A stretch of DNA of 64,000 nucleotides from Streptococcus salivarius (GCF_000785515.1 NZ_CP009913.1:1020001-1084000), one strand, 5' to 3'. Positions 25,832-35,092 are shown, counted from the stretch's first letter. The notes: generated by a model from the letters alone, not told the origin. Program-made: numbers and translations.

Positions 25832-26377
25832 ATGAAGCGCTATGCATTTTTGGTTCGTGGGATAAACGTTGGTGGTCGTCACAAGGTAGTCATGGAGGAA
25901 TTTTGTCGTGAGTTAGAAGAACTCGGTATGTCACATGTTTCTTCCTATATAAATAGTGGAAATCTTTTCTTTGATTCTACCTTGATGAAAGAGGAACTCC
26001 TCTTAGTTTTAGAGGAATTTCTAAATAAGGTTTATCCATTTATTAAGGTATTTTCTCTTTTTACTCTTGAAGATTATCAAAATGAAGAGGCCTCATTACC
26101 TAAGTGGTGGGAAGATGATTTCTATAGAAAAGACGTCCTCTTATTCACTGAAAGACTTGATAAGACCGAAATGAAGAAGATTATTAACTCTTTAGAGTTG
26201 AAAGATGAAATACTTCATTTTGGTCAACTTGGTGTCTACTGGGGAAAGTATGATAAATCAACTTATAGCCAAACAGCTTATCATAAGAAGTTATTGAAAA
26301 CACCTTTTTATCCTGATATAACCATTCGAAATGCAAGAACTTTTTCAAAAATTGGTCACTTTTTAAGAATGAAATAA
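25832..26377 (+). CDS. DUF1697 family protein
   Basis: 181 residues. The N-terminal phrase YAFLVRGINVGGRHKV and the following SYINSGNLFFDS are characteristic of the DUF1697 family, whose biochemical role is unknown. No membrane segment. It starts one base after the deoB stop and ends 18 bp before punA, so it is inside the deoB-punA operon; a salvage-related role would be guesswork. Confidence 0.8.
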   Translation: MKRYAFLVRGINVGGRHKVVMEEFCRELEELGMSHVSSYINSGNLFFDSTLMKEELLLVLEEFLNKVYPFIKVFSLFTLEDYQNEEASLPKWWEDDFYRKDVLLFTERLDKTEMKKIINSLELKDEILHFGQLGVYWGKYDKSTYSQTAYHKKLLKTPFYPDITIRNARTFSKIGHFLRMK

Positions 26378-26395
26378 AATTAAGGGAGAAATAAC

Positions 26396-27205
26396 ATGTC
26401 GCTACTTGAAAAAATTAGAGTTACTCAAGCATTTTTGGAAAGCAAAGGAATTGAAAAACCTGAGTTTGGTTTAATTTTAGGTTCTGGACTTGGTGAGTTG
26501 GCTGAAGAAGTTGAAGACGCAATTGTCATTGACTATGCGGATATTCCAAACTGGGGACAATCAACGGTTGTCGGTCATGCTGGAAAACTTGTTTACGGAA
26601 CTTTGTCTGGACGTAAGGTTTTGGCTCTACAAGGACGTTTCCATTTCTATGAAGGAAATCCGCTAGAAGTGGTTACTTTCCCTGTACGTGTTATGAAAGC
26701 TCTTGGATGTGAAGGAGTTGTTGTAACCAATGCAGCAGGTGGTATCGGCTATGGTCCTGGTACTTTGATGGCCATCACTGACCACATTAACATGACTGGT
26801 CAAAACCCATTGATTGGTGAAAACTTGGATGATTTTGGACCACGTTTCCCTGATATGTCTAAAGCTTACACACCTGAATACCGTGAAACCGCTCATAAAG
26901 TGGCTGATAAACTTGGTATCAAATTGGATGATGGTGTTTATATCGGTGTGACAGGTCCAACCTATGAAACACCAGCTGAAATCCGTGCATTCAAGACACT
27001 GGGTGCAGATGCTGTTGGTATGTCTACAGTTCCAGAAGTTATTGTAGCAGCTCACTCAGGATTGAAAGTTCTTGGAATTTCAGCCATTACAAACTTTGCA
27101 GCTGGCTTCCAATCAGAACTTAATCATGAAGAAGTCGTTGCTGTGACTGAACAAATTAAAGAGAACTTTAAAGGCTTGGTTAAAGCAATTTTAGCTGAAC
27201 TTTAA
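26396..27205 (+). CDS. punA: Purine nucleoside phosphorylase I (trimeric type)
   Basis: 269 residues; phosphorolysis of inosine/guanosine-type nucleosides to base and ribose-1-phosphate. Motifs: LGSGLGELAEE phosphate loop, VVGHAGKLVYG, VVTNAAGGIGYGPGTLM, and VGMSTVPEVIVAAH, all typical of the trimeric PNP family. GGGAGA precedes the ATG. Its product feeds deoB upstream. A hexameric-type PNP (deoD) lies at 30341, so the cell has both classes. Confidence 0.93.
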   Translation: MSLLEKIRVTQAFLESKGIEKPEFGLILGSGLGELAEEVEDAIVIDYADIPNWGQSTVVGHAGKLVYGTLSGRKVLALQGRFHFYEGNPLEVVTFPVRVMKALGCEGVVVTNAAGGIGYGPGTLMAITDHINMTGQNPLIGENLDDFGPRFPDMSKAYTPEYRETAHKVADKLGIKLDDGVYIGVTGPTYETPAEIRAFKTLGADAVGMSTVPEVIVAAHSGLKVLGISAITNFAAGFQSELNHEEVVAVTEQIKENFKGLVKAILAEL

Positions 27206-27218
27206 AAAGGAATAATTG

Positions 27219-27932
27219 ATGTCAAATTTAGTGAATAATCCATTATTTCGTATCATTCGTGGAGTTTTTATAGTAGCTTTATTGACCTTCGTTTGGTTGG
27301 TTATATTTTCTGCAATAGATTCAAGTGGTAGTGATATAAACTATGAACCGTTTCAAGGCGCATCTATAGTATTTGCAATTTTTAGCTACATGATAATAGC
27401 ATTTCTATTTCAATACCATAAAGCTGTTAACTTAAAAGAATTGATCAAATCTTCATACAGTGCAATTGAAATTAAAGAAAAATATGTGGAAAAGCTAATT
27501 GCGCAACTGCGTGAATTAACTGATAAGATTGTTGACCATGAGTTGAAAATGTCTGTTAGGAAAAATGTCTCAGAATTATTGGAAGAAAAAAAGTCTGTCA
27601 ACAATTTTACTAACGATGAAAACAAAGCTAATCATTCAGAATCTAAGCGTAAGTTTTATGGTGAATCTGGAAATTCTTCTAAACACGAATACTCTACTAA
27701 AGTTGAAGAAACAAAGAATAAGATTTTAGAGGAAATAGAAAGGGATACAAGTATTACCGCTGATCAAAGTATAAAAGATCTGATTGCTGAGATTAAAGAG
27801 TCAGAAGTACTAGTTGCTAATCAAAAATTACACTATAATGAAATGGTATCGCAATATAATAAAACAATTTACACTTTGCCATTTGCGTTTTTAAGAACTA
27901 CTTTAGGTTATTCAGAAATAAACTATTTATAA
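27219..27932 (+). CDS. Hypothetical membrane protein with coiled coil
   Basis: 237 residues, unrecognised. Two hydrophobic helices at about 12-35 and 48-65 are followed by a long charged, Glu/Lys-rich helical region (about 75-215) likely to form coiled coil, and a short hydrophobic end (YTLPFAFLRTTLGYSEINYL). The pattern resembles LemA-like proteins loosely, but the LemA motif is not clear. AAAAGG ends 8 bp before ATG 27219. It starts 13 bp after punA, so it is probably co-transcribed. More AT-rich than its neighbours, consistent with a recent arrival. Confidence 0.55.
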   Translation: MSNLVNNPLFRIIRGVFIVALLTFVWLVIFSAIDSSGSDINYEPFQGASIVFAIFSYMIIAFLFQYHKAVNLKELIKSSYSAIEIKEKYVEKLIAQLRELTDKIVDHELKMSVRKNVSELLEEKKSVNNFTNDENKANHSESKRKFYGESGNSSKHEYSTKVEETKNKILEEIERDTSITADQSIKDLIAEIKESEVLVANQKLHYNEMVSQYNKTIYTLPFAFLRTTLGYSEINYL

Positions 27933-28077
27933 TATTTACAAAATCATTATTACTAGAATATAGTCTAAAAGTCAAAGTAATGATATGAAGCCTAAAAATA
28001 AAGCAAGAAAGGAATTGACTCCACTCTTAATGCAGTGGGAAAAAGTTGGTTAAACCAATTTAGTCTAACTCTAATAT

Positions 28078-29325
28078 ATGGGTGCTCAAGGAAGAAATAG
28101 TTTAACTTGGCTTCCCAAGTCGCTTAGGTTATTTCTAGCTGTTTTGGCAACTGGAATAGCTTCTGGAATGGTCGGTATTCTTTGCCATTACCTTATAGAA
28201 TTTATACAATTTCTTGCTTTTGGCAATGATAACTCAGACCTGTTGTTACAGTATCATTCTGTAAGTGCCTGTCGACGCTTCTTCGTTATTCTGATAGCTG
28301 GTGTTTTTGCTAGTCTCTTTTGGTATTTCCTTCAACGACGGATATCGCTTCTGTCCATTAGTAAAACGAAACAACTGGTTGGTAAAAGAAGTCCAAATTT
28401 TCTAGGTCAGACTCTACATGCTTTAGTACAGGTAGCAATCGTTGGAGCAGGTGCTTCAGTAGGTAAAGAAGGAGCTCCACGGGAACTAGGTGCCTTATGT
28501 GCGGGTAGTCTATCTAAAGGACTAGGCTTAGAAATTTCTGAAAGACAACTCATGATTGCCTGTGGTGCAGGTGCGGGCTTAGCTGCAGTTTACCAAGTTC
28601 CCTTTGCTAGTGCTTTGTTTGTTTTGGAAACTCTCGGAGTTGGATGGAAACTAAAAAATATAGTCGTCATTCTTTTCTCAACCTACCTATCGGCCTATTG
28701 CGCCCGACCAATTGTTGGTGGTGAAGCTATCTATGCAGTTAACAAGGTGAGCCTTTATCCCAATAGTTTGATACAGGTTTTCGTTTTGGCATTGACTATA
28801 ACTCCGCTTGCTCTTGTATTTAAAGTCTTAGCTAAAAGTGCGAGTAAGAGTCGTATGACTGATAAACGTATTCTGTGGACCATGCCACTATCTTATGTAG
28901 TATTAGGTGGGATTGCAGCTTTCTATCCTTTAATCATGGGAAATGGTCAGGTTCTAGCACAATGGTTATTTTCAGGTGGGGGTTCAGCATACCTACCTCT
29001 TATCCTTGTCGTCAAAGGTCTTATGGTATGTTTACTTTTATGGGCAGGCTCTTATGGGGGAACCCTAACCCCTTCCTTTACCTTAGGTGCCGGATTGGGT
29101 TTCCTATTGACAAGATGTCTTGAGATTTTTGGTTTATCCCTCAATACTACTCTAGGAATGTTACTTGGTGCAACCGTATTTTTAGGAACAACTTTAGATG
29201 CTCCTCTAACTGGGATAGCCTTGGTTTTAGGTTTTACTGGTCAAGGAGAGCTGGTAGCAGTACCACTAATCTTAGCGAGTCTACTATCGAGGATAATTAA
29301 AAATAGATGGAAGAAAAAACAATGA
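28078..29325 (+). CDS. CLC-family chloride channel/transporter
   Basis: 415-residue polytopic membrane protein. CLC signatures include GAGASVGKEGAPRELGA (the family GKEGP-type filter loop with Ala for Pro) and ACGAGAGLAAVYQVPFASALF (Glu-less gating region), then the C-terminal GGTLTPSFTLGAGLG and LDAPLTGIAL blocks. No C-terminal CBS domains. No ribosome site is visible before ATG 28078, so the start is uncertain. It overlaps the next gene by 4 bp (ATGA). Confidence 0.85.
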   Translation: MGAQGRNSLTWLPKSLRLFLAVLATGIASGMVGILCHYLIEFIQFLAFGNDNSDLLLQYHSVSACRRFFVILIAGVFASLFWYFLQRRISLLSISKTKQLVGKRSPNFLGQTLHALVQVAIVGAGASVGKEGAPRELGALCAGSLSKGLGLEISERQLMIACGAGAGLAAVYQVPFASALFVLETLGVGWKLKNIVVILFSTYLSAYCARPIVGGEAIYAVNKVSLYPNSLIQVFVLALTITPLALVFKVLAKSASKSRMTDKRILWTMPLSYVVLGGIAAFYPLIMGNGQVLAQWLFSGGGSAYLPLILVVKGLMVCLLLWAGSYGGTLTPSFTLGAGLGFLLTRCLEIFGLSLNTTLGMLLGATVFLGTTLDAPLTGIALVLGFTGQGELVAVPLILASLLSRIIKNRWKKKQ

Positions 29326-30035
29326 ATATTCATTTTATCTTACACGAAACGTTCGAAGTTCCAGGAGCCTATTTAAAATGGGCTCAAGACCGTGGGCATA
29401 ATATCACATCAACCAAGGTATATGAGGAAGAGGTTCTTCCTGAAACCGTTGAAGGTATTGATTTTCTAATTGTGATGGGTGGCCCTCAGTCACCTGATGA
29501 GGATTGTCAGGCCTTTCCTTATTATGACCCAGAGGCTGAGATTGCATTTATGCAAAAAGCAATTGCTGCTGATATCTATATTGTTGGGGTTTGCCTAGGT
29601 GCTCAACTTTTATCTGTAGCCTATGGTGGTAAGTATGAGCATAGTCCAGAACGCGAAATTGGTGTGTTTCCAATAACACTTACGGATGATGGATTAGCTG
29701 ATGAGCATGTCAAAGGTTTTGGCACAACTCTAAATACTGGCCACTGGCATGGTGATATGCCTGGATTGACTGATAATGCAGTTGTTCTTGCTACTAGTCA
29801 AGGTTGTCCACGTCAAATTGTTCGCTTCAGTCCTAAACACTATGCCTTTCAGGCACACTTGGAGTTTGATCTTGAAGCCATTGATTTACTTATAGCTGCT
29901 GACGGTGAAGAGCATTTACGTAAGCAAAATAAAGACTTGCCTTTTGTTCAAACACCTGAACAATTACGTGCCAACGATTATTCTGAAATGAACAAAAAGT
30001 TATACGATTTTCTTGATTCATTGACTCAAGCTTAA
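29322..30035 (+). CDS. Class I glutamine amidotransferase-like protein
   Basis: 238 residues with the class I triad region: nucleophile Cys in GVCLGAQLL (about residue 94), and HLEFD with His and Glu near residues 185-187. Like the stand-alone GMP-synthase-glutaminase-type proteins, it has no attached synthetase, so its acceptor is unknown. ATG 29322 overlaps the clc stop (ATGA) and is preceded by GGAAG; an ATG at 29307 is less well placed. Confidence 0.82.
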   Translation: MNIHFILHETFEVPGAYLKWAQDRGHNITSTKVYEEEVLPETVEGIDFLIVMGGPQSPDEDCQAFPYYDPEAEIAFMQKAIAADIYIVGVCLGAQLLSVAYGGKYEHSPEREIGVFPITLTDDGLADEHVKGFGTTLNTGHWHGDMPGLTDNAVVLATSQGCPRQIVRFSPKHYAFQAHLEFDLEAIDLLIAADGEEHLRKQNKDLPFVQTPEQLRANDYSEMNKKLYDFLDSLTQA

Positions 30036-30065
30036 TCCACTTTTAAAGTAGTTATTTATCCACTA

Positions 30066-30071
30066 TATAAT
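30066..30071 (+). promoter_or_regulatory. Possible promoter before the structured element
   Basis: TATAAT at 30066-30071 with a weak TTAAAG about 17 bp upstream. Transcription from here would run through the whole hairpin region into deoD. Confidence 0.35.
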
Positions 30072-30100
30072 AGTAGAAAAATATTTAAAAATAAAAATTA

Positions 30101-30316
30101 AGAAAGGTAGAGCGTGTGTTCTGATTTGAACACGAGCGGAAAGCTCGGAAAATAGATAGTCTTCATTTGTTTTCTGTCTGCTCCTTTACCATCAAAAAAT
30201 GAAAGGAAGGGTAGTTCGGGTTTGAAACTGAACCCGGGCTAGAGGCTGTGTAAAAAAGATAAATCCTCCTAGATGCGAAGCATCTTTGTCGGATTTCCTA
30301 TTTTTACTTTGCCTCT
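30101..30316 (+). ncRNA. Highly structured intergenic element before deoD (three stem-loop modules)
   Basis: Module 1 (30101-30190) has GTGTTC/GAACAC (30116-30121/30128-30133) and GAGC/GCTC (30134-30137/30143-30146). Module 2 has a 10-bp stem 30203-30212/30221-30230. Module 3 is a long interrupted hairpin: AGAGGC/GCCTCT (30241-30246/30311-30316), GTAAAAA/TTTTTAC (30250-30256/30301-30307), AAATCC/GGATTT (30261-30266/30291-30296), AGATGC/GCATCT (30271-30276/30280-30285). It lies 25 bp before the deoD start and matches no RNA family I can name. It could be a cis-regulatory RNA or a miniature inverted-repeat element; the class is not settled. Confidence 0.5.
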
Positions 30317-30326
30317 TTAATGCCCT

Positions 30327-30335
30327 TGGTATATT
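30327..30335 (+). promoter_or_regulatory. Extended -10 element directly before deoD
   Basis: TGG plus TATATT (30330-30335), only 5 bp before ATG 30341. If used, the deoD mRNA would be leaderless. Confidence 0.4.
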
Positions 30336-30340
30336 ATATT

Positions 30341-31051
30341 ATGTCTATTCATATTGCTGCTAAGCAAGGAGAAATTGCTGATAAAATTCTTCTTCCAGGG
30401 GATCCATTGCGTGCGAAATTCATTGCTGAGAATTTCCTTGAGGATGCTGTATGTTTCAATGAGGTTCGTAACATGTTTGGTTACACAGGAACATATAAAG
30501 GTGAACGTGTCTCAGTAATGGGAACAGGAATGGGGATGCCATCGATCTCTATTTACGCGCGTGAGCTCATCGTTGACTATGGTGTTAAAAAATTGATCCG
30601 TGTGGGAACTGCTGGTTCATTGAACGAGGATGTTCACGTTCGTGAGTTAGTTCTAGCACAAGCCGCAGCGACAAACTCTAACATTATCCGTAATGATTGG
30701 CCACAATACGATTTCCCACAAATTGCAAGTTTCGATCTCTTGGATAAGGCTTACCATATTGCCAAAGATCTCGGTATGACAACACATGTTGGTAATGTTT
30801 TGTCTTCTGATGTTTTCTATTCAAATTATTTCGAAAAAAACATTGAGCTTGGTAAATGGGGAGTGAAGGCTGTTGAAATGGAAGCAGCAGCACTTTATTA
30901 CCTTGCAGCTCAACACCAAGTAGATGCTCTTGCCATCATGACTATTTCTGATAGTTTGGTCAATCCAGATGAAGACACTACAGCTGAGGAACGTCAAAAC
31001 ACTTTCACTGACATGATGAAAGTTGGTCTTGAAACACTAATTGCAGACTAA
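30341..31051 (+). CDS. deoD: Purine nucleoside phosphorylase (hexameric DeoD type)
   Basis: 236 residues; cleaves purine (deoxy)nucleosides with phosphate. Motifs: [41 protein letters not shown] for the phosphate site, [11 protein letters not shown], and [10 protein letters not shown] with SDSLVNPDE for base and ribose recognition. ATG 30341 gives the normal family start [11 protein letters not shown]; an in-frame ATG at 30320 would add seven unusual residues. Neither has a ribosome site. It is the left boundary of the eps locus, as in other salivarius-group strains. Confidence 0.95.
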   Translation: MSIHIAAKQGEIADKILLPGDPLRAKFIAENFLEDAVCFNEVRNMFGYTGTYKGERVSVMGTGMGMPSISIYARELIVDYGVKKLIRVGTAGSLNEDVHVRELVLAQAAATNSNIIRNDWPQYDFPQIASFDLLDKAYHIAKDLGMTTHVGNVLSSDVFYSNYFEKNIELGKWGVKAVEMEAAALYYLAAQHQVDALAIMTISDSLVNPDEDTTAEERQNTFTDMMKVGLETLIAD

Positions 31052-31054
31052 TCT

Positions 31055-31085
31055 GTAAAAGGACGCCATTAGGTCGTCCTTTTGT
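31055..31085 (+). terminator. Rho-independent terminator after deoD
   Basis: Stem AAAGGACG (31058-31065) with CGTCCTTT (31075-31082), then T's. Confidence 0.85.
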
Positions 31086-31320
31086 GTTGTAACTAAGATC
31101 TACTCGAAGAATCAATAGGTTAAAAATTTTCAAACTACTAGAAAAAAAATAAAAATATTTGGAAGAAAAAGACTTGTAATAAATAGGTAAATATCCGACA
31201 ATTTAAGGTTCAACCACTAAAAATGTGAAAATAAGTTTACAATATTATAAAAAATGATAGAAATTAAATGCTAGATATCATAATGAAAAACGGTTTCTTC
31301 TTTTTTAAAAAGAATGACAA
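31086..31320 (+). other. AT-rich upstream region of the eps operon
   Basis: Part of the roughly 340-bp gap between deoD and epsA. It is very AT-rich with many A/T tracts and no gene that I can support; probably leader and regulator-binding space for the eps promoter. Confidence 0.4.
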
Positions 31321-31349
31321 TTGAAATGAAGTTATAGTAATGTTATAAT
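31321..31349 (+). promoter_or_regulatory. Main eps operon promoter
   Basis: TTGAAA (31321-31326), a 17-bp spacer ending TGT, TATAAT (31344-31349). Near-consensus with extended -10; the start would be near 31356, giving about 37 nt of leader before epsA. Confidence 0.85.
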
Positions 31350-31392
31350 GATAATGGGAAATGTCTAATTTTAATTTTTAGGAGCAATTTAT

Positions 31393-32853
31393 ATGAGTTC
31401 GCGTACGAATCGTAAGCAAAAACGTACGAGTAATAGATCGTGGGGGATGGTCAACGTTGGGTTGACCATTCTGTATGCTATTTTAGCATTGGTCTTATTA
31501 TTCACAATGTTCAATTATAATTTCCTATCATTTAGGTTTTTGAACATCATTATCACCATTGGTTTGTTGGTAGTTCTTGCTATTAGCATCTTCCTTCAGA
31601 AGACTAAGAAATCACCACTAGTGACAACGTCTGTATTGGTTATCTTCTCGCTAGTTTCTCTGGTTGGTATTTTTGGTTTTAAACAAATGATTGATATCAC
31701 TAACCGTATGAATCAGACGGCTGCATTTTCTGAAGTAGAAATGAGCATAGTGGTTCCTAAGGATAGTGACATCAAAGATGTTAGTCAGCTTACTAGCGTA
31801 CAAGCACCAACTAAGGTTGATAAGAACAATATCGACACCTTGATGTCTGCTCTAAAGAAAGACAAAAAGGTTGATGTTAAAGTTGATGATGTTGCTTCAT
31901 ATCAAGAAGCATATGACAATCTTAAGTCTGGCAAATCTAAAGCTATGGTCTTGAGTGGCTCTTATGCTAGCCTACTAGAGTCTGTCGATAGTAACTATGC
32001 TTCAAATCTAAAAACAATCTATACTTATAAAATTAAAAAGAAGAATAACAATTCTGCAAAACAAGTAGATTCAAAAGTCTTCAATATTTATATTAGTGGT
32101 ATTGATACCTACGGTTCAATTTCAACAGTGTCACGTTCAGATGTCAATATCATTATGACCGTTAACATGAACACACATAAGATTCTCTTGACGACCACTC
32201 CACGTGATGCGTACGTTAAGATTCCTGATGGAGGGGCAGACCAGTATGATAAATTAACCCACGCAGGTATTTATGGCGTTGAAACATCTGAAAAAACTCT
32301 GGAAAATCTTTATGGCATTAAGATTGATTACTATGCACGTATTAACTTCACATCTTTCCTTAAGTTGATTGACCAACTTGGTGGTGTGACAGTTCATAAT
32401 GATCAAGCCTTCACGAGTCTTCACGGGAAGTTTGATTTCCCAGTTGGAGATATCCAAATGAATTCTGAACAAGCCCTTGGCTTTGTTCGTGAGCGTTATA
32501 GTTTGGATGGAGGAGACAATGACCGTGGTAAGAACCAAGAGAAAGTGATTTCTGCGATTGTAAACAAGTTAGCTTCACTAAATTCTGTATCAAACTTTAC
32601 TTCAATCGTTAACAATCTACAAGACTCTGTTCAAACGAATATGTCTCTAGATACCATTAATGCTCTGGCCAATACACAACTTGATTCAGGTTCTAAATTT
32701 ACGGTGACTTCTCAAGCAGTAACAGGTACAGGTTCAACCGGACAATTGACCTCTTATGCTATGCCAAATTCTAGTCTCTACATGATGAAACTGGATGATT
32801 CTAGTGTGGAAAGCGCCTCTCAAGCTATCAAAAATTTGATGGAGGAAAAATAA
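31393..32853 (+). CDS. epsA: LytR-CpsA-Psr family EPS regulator/attachment protein
   Basis: 486 residues. A basic cytoplasmic start is followed by three membrane segments (about 18-38, 45-65, 75-95), an accessory extracellular domain (about 110-225) and an LCP phosphotransferase domain (about 230-430: YISGIDTYGS, TTTPRDAYVKIP, GYRYSLDG-type RERYSLDGGDNDRG). LCP proteins transfer polymer from undecaprenyl lipid to peptidoglycan; in EPS operons this first gene is also called a regulator. GGAG precedes the ATG. Its stop abuts the epsB start. Confidence 0.93.
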   Translation: MSSRTNRKQKRTSNRSWGMVNVGLTILYAILALVLLFTMFNYNFLSFRFLNIIITIGLLVVLAISIFLQKTKKSPLVTTSVLVIFSLVSLVGIFGFKQMIDITNRMNQTAAFSEVEMSIVVPKDSDIKDVSQLTSVQAPTKVDKNNIDTLMSALKKDKKVDVKVDDVASYQEAYDNLKSGKSKAMVLSGSYASLLESVDSNYASNLKTIYTYKIKKKNNNSAKQVDSKVFNIYISGIDTYGSISTVSRSDVNIIMTVNMNTHKILLTTTPRDAYVKIPDGGADQYDKLTHAGIYGVETSEKTLENLYGIKIDYYARINFTSFLKLIDQLGGVTVHNDQAFTSLHGKFDFPVGDIQMNSEQALGFVRERYSLDGGDNDRGKNQEKVISAIVNKLASLNSVSNFTSIVNNLQDSVQTNMSLDTINALANTQLDSGSKFTVTSQAVTGTGSTGQLTSYAMPNSSLYMMKLDDSSVESASQAIKNLMEEK

Positions 32854-33585
32854 GTGATTGACGTTCACTCACATATTGTTTTTGATGTTGATGATGGTCC
32901 TAAAACTTTAGAAGAAAGTCTTGACCTCATTGGCGAAAGCTATGCGCAAGGAGTGCGTACGATTGTTTCAACATCCCATCGTCGTAAGGGAATGTTTGAA
33001 ACCCCAGAGGATAAAATCTTTGCAAACTTTTCTAAGGTAAAAGAAGAAGCAGAAGCACTTTATCCAGACTTAACTATTTGTTATGGTGGTGAACTTTATT
33101 ACACCTCAGACATTGTGGAGAAGCTTGAAAAGAATCTCATTCCACGCATGCACAACACTCAATTTGCTTTGATTGAGTTTAGTGCTCGCACCTCTTGGAA
33201 AGAAATTCATACTGGGCTTAGCAATGTTTTACGAGCAGGGGTGACACCAATTGTTGCTCATATTGAGCGCTATGATGCCCTCGAAGAAAATGCTGATCGT
33301 GTTCGAGAAATCATCAATATGGGCTGCTATACTCAAGTCAATAGCTCACATGTCCTCAAACCAAAGCTCTTTGGCGATAAAGATAAAGTAAGAAAGAAAC
33401 GTGTCCGTTATTTCTTGGAAAAAAATTTGGTTCATATGGTTGCTAGTGACATGCATAATCTTGGTCCAAGACCACCATTTATGAAAGATGCCTACGCTAT
33501 TATTGAAAAGACTTACGGAACGCGACGTGCTCGTAACCTTTTCGTTGAAAATCCACAAACACTACTTGAAAATCAATACATATAG
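32854..33585 (+). CDS. epsB: PHP-type protein-tyrosine phosphatase (CpsB/Wzh)
   Basis: 243-residue manganese-dependent tyrosine phosphatase that dephosphorylates the EpsD kinase. PHP metal motifs: DVHSHIVFDVDDGP at the start, STSHRRKGMF, GGELYYT, PIVAHIERYD and ASDMHNLGPRPP. It starts with GTG immediately after the epsA stop, and the ribosome site GATGGAGG lies within epsA, indicating coupled translation. Confidence 0.93.
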   Translation: MIDVHSHIVFDVDDGPKTLEESLDLIGESYAQGVRTIVSTSHRRKGMFETPEDKIFANFSKVKEEAEALYPDLTICYGGELYYTSDIVEKLEKNLIPRMHNTQFALIEFSARTSWKEIHTGLSNVLRAGVTPIVAHIERYDALEENADRVREIINMGCYTQVNSSHVLKPKLFGDKDKVRKKRVRYFLEKNLVHMVASDMHNLGPRPPFMKDAYAIIEKTYGTRRARNLFVENPQTLLENQYI

Positions 33586-33593
33586 GAGAAACT

Positions 33594-34286
33594 ATGACTC
33601 AGGAAAACACGAAGCGTGTTGAAATCGACGTGCTTGCATTATTGCACAAACTTTGGACTAAAAAGGTATTTATTCTATTTACAGCCTTTTATGTCGCTGT
33701 CTTTGCCTTCTTGGGAACTTATTTCCTCATTCAACCAACGTATACGTCTTCTACACGTATCTATGTGGTTAACCAAGCTAATGATGGCAAAAACCTTTCT
33801 GCTCAAGATTTGCAGGCCGGTACATTTTTGACAAAAGACTACAAAGAAATTATTACATCAAACGATGTCTTGTCAGAAGTTATCAAAGATGAAAAATTGA
33901 ATATGACAGAAGCTGAACTTGCTAAAATGATTTCAGTTAATATTCCTACTGATACTCGTCTTATCTCAATTTCAGTTAATGCTAAAACTGGTCAAGATGC
34001 GCAAACACTTGCCAATAAGGTTCGTGAAGTTGCTTCAGAAAAAATCAAAAACGTGACAAAAGTTGAAGATGTCACAACACTTGAAGAAGCTAAATTGCCA
34101 GAGTCACCATCTTCACCAAATATCAAACGTAACGTGCTTCTTGGAGCAGTGCTTGGAGGATTCCTTGCAGTTGTTGGTGTATTGGTACGTGAAATCCTAG
34201 ATGATCGTATTCGCCGTCCAGAAGATGTAGAAGATGCCCTTGGAATGACACTTCTTGGAATTGTCCCTGATACAGATAAAATTTAA
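33594..34286 (+). CDS. epsC: EPS chain-length determinant / kinase activator (Wzd, CpsC)
   Basis: 230-residue Wzz-type membrane protein: cytoplasmic N-terminus, first helix at about 25-46, extracellular loop, Pro-rich segment KLPESPSSPNIK before a second helix (about 178-197), and a cytoplasmic tail that activates EpsD. Together with EpsD it sets polymer length and export. AGGAG precedes the ATG; 8-bp gap from epsB. Confidence 0.92.
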   Translation: MTQENTKRVEIDVLALLHKLWTKKVFILFTAFYVAVFAFLGTYFLIQPTYTSSTRIYVVNQANDGKNLSAQDLQAGTFLTKDYKEIITSNDVLSEVIKDEKLNMTEAELAKMISVNIPTDTRLISISVNAKTGQDAQTLANKVREVASEKIKNVTKVEDVTTLEEAKLPESPSSPNIKRNVLLGAVLGGFLAVVGVLVREILDDRIRRPEDVEDALGMTLLGIVPDTDKI

Positions 34287-34295
34287 GGAGAAGAA

Positions 34296-35036
34296 ATGCC
34301 TCTATTAAAGTTAGTAAAATCTAAAGTAAACTTTGCCAAACAAACAGAAGAGTATTACAATGCCATTCGCACAAATATTCAATTTTCTGGTACACAGATG
34401 AAAGTGATTGCGATTAGCTCTGTTGAAGCTGGTGAAGGAAAATCAACGACATCTGTTAACTTGGCGATTTCATTTGCTAGTGTTGGGCTTCGAACACTTC
34501 TCATTGATGCTGATACTCGTAATTCTGTTTTGTCAGGTACATTTAAGTCAAATGAGCCTTATAAAGGTCTTTCAAATTTCCTTTCAGGAAATGCTGATCT
34601 GAATGAAACTATTTGCCAAACTGATATTTCTGGTTTGGATGTCATTGCATCTGGTCCTGTACCACCTAATCCAACAAGTCTTTTGCAAAATGACAATTTT
34701 AGACATTTGATGGAAGTTGCTCGTAGTCGTTATGATTATGTCATCATCGATACACCACCAATTGGTTTGGTCATTGATGCGGTTATTATTGCCCATCAGG
34801 CTGATGCCAGTCTTTTGGTTACAGCAGCTGGAAAAATCAAACGTCGTTTCGTAGCTAAGGCTGTTGAACAATTGGAACAAAGTGGTTCTCAGTTCTTAGG
34901 TGTCGTCCTTAATAAAGTTGATATGACAGTTGATAAGTATGGATCATATGGTTCTTACGGATCATATGGCGAGTACGGAAAAAAATCAGACCAAAAAGAA
35001 GGTCATTCAAGAGCACATCGTCGTAGAAAAGGATAG
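34296..35036 (+). CDS. epsD: Autophosphorylating BY-kinase (Wze, CpsD)
   Basis: 246-residue bacterial tyrosine kinase. Walker [17 protein letters not shown], Walker A' LLIDADTRN, and Walker [11 protein letters not shown] are clear. The C-terminus carries a tyrosine cluster, [14 protein letters not shown], encoded by short near-identical repeats (about 34938-34978), followed by a basic HRRRKG end. It acts with EpsC at the membrane and is reset by EpsB. AAGGAG precedes the ATG. Confidence 0.95.
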   Translation: MPLLKLVKSKVNFAKQTEEYYNAIRTNIQFSGTQMKVIAISSVEAGEGKSTTSVNLAISFASVGLRTLLIDADTRNSVLSGTFKSNEPYKGLSNFLSGNADLNETICQTDISGLDVIASGPVPPNPTSLLQNDNFRHLMEVARSRYDYVIIDTPPIGLVIDAVIIAHQADASLLVTAAGKIKRRFVAKAVEQLEQSGSQFLGVVLNKVDMTVDKYGSYGSYGSYGEYGKKSDQKEGHSRAHRRRKG

Positions 35037-35092
35037 CATTAATGGGGATGATGCGGCTCCTTATACCTTAACAGATAAAAAAGGGGTTTAGA

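Noticed and set aside
27985..28053. A 22-codon open frame (MKPKNKARKELTP...) before the CLC gene
   Set aside because: No ribosome site, no clear promoter and no recognised family; too short to support without conservation.
30241..30316. Normal rho-independent terminator after the amidotransferase gene
   Set aside because: The hairpin is too long and interrupted and has no T-run after it, so it is reported as a structured element instead.
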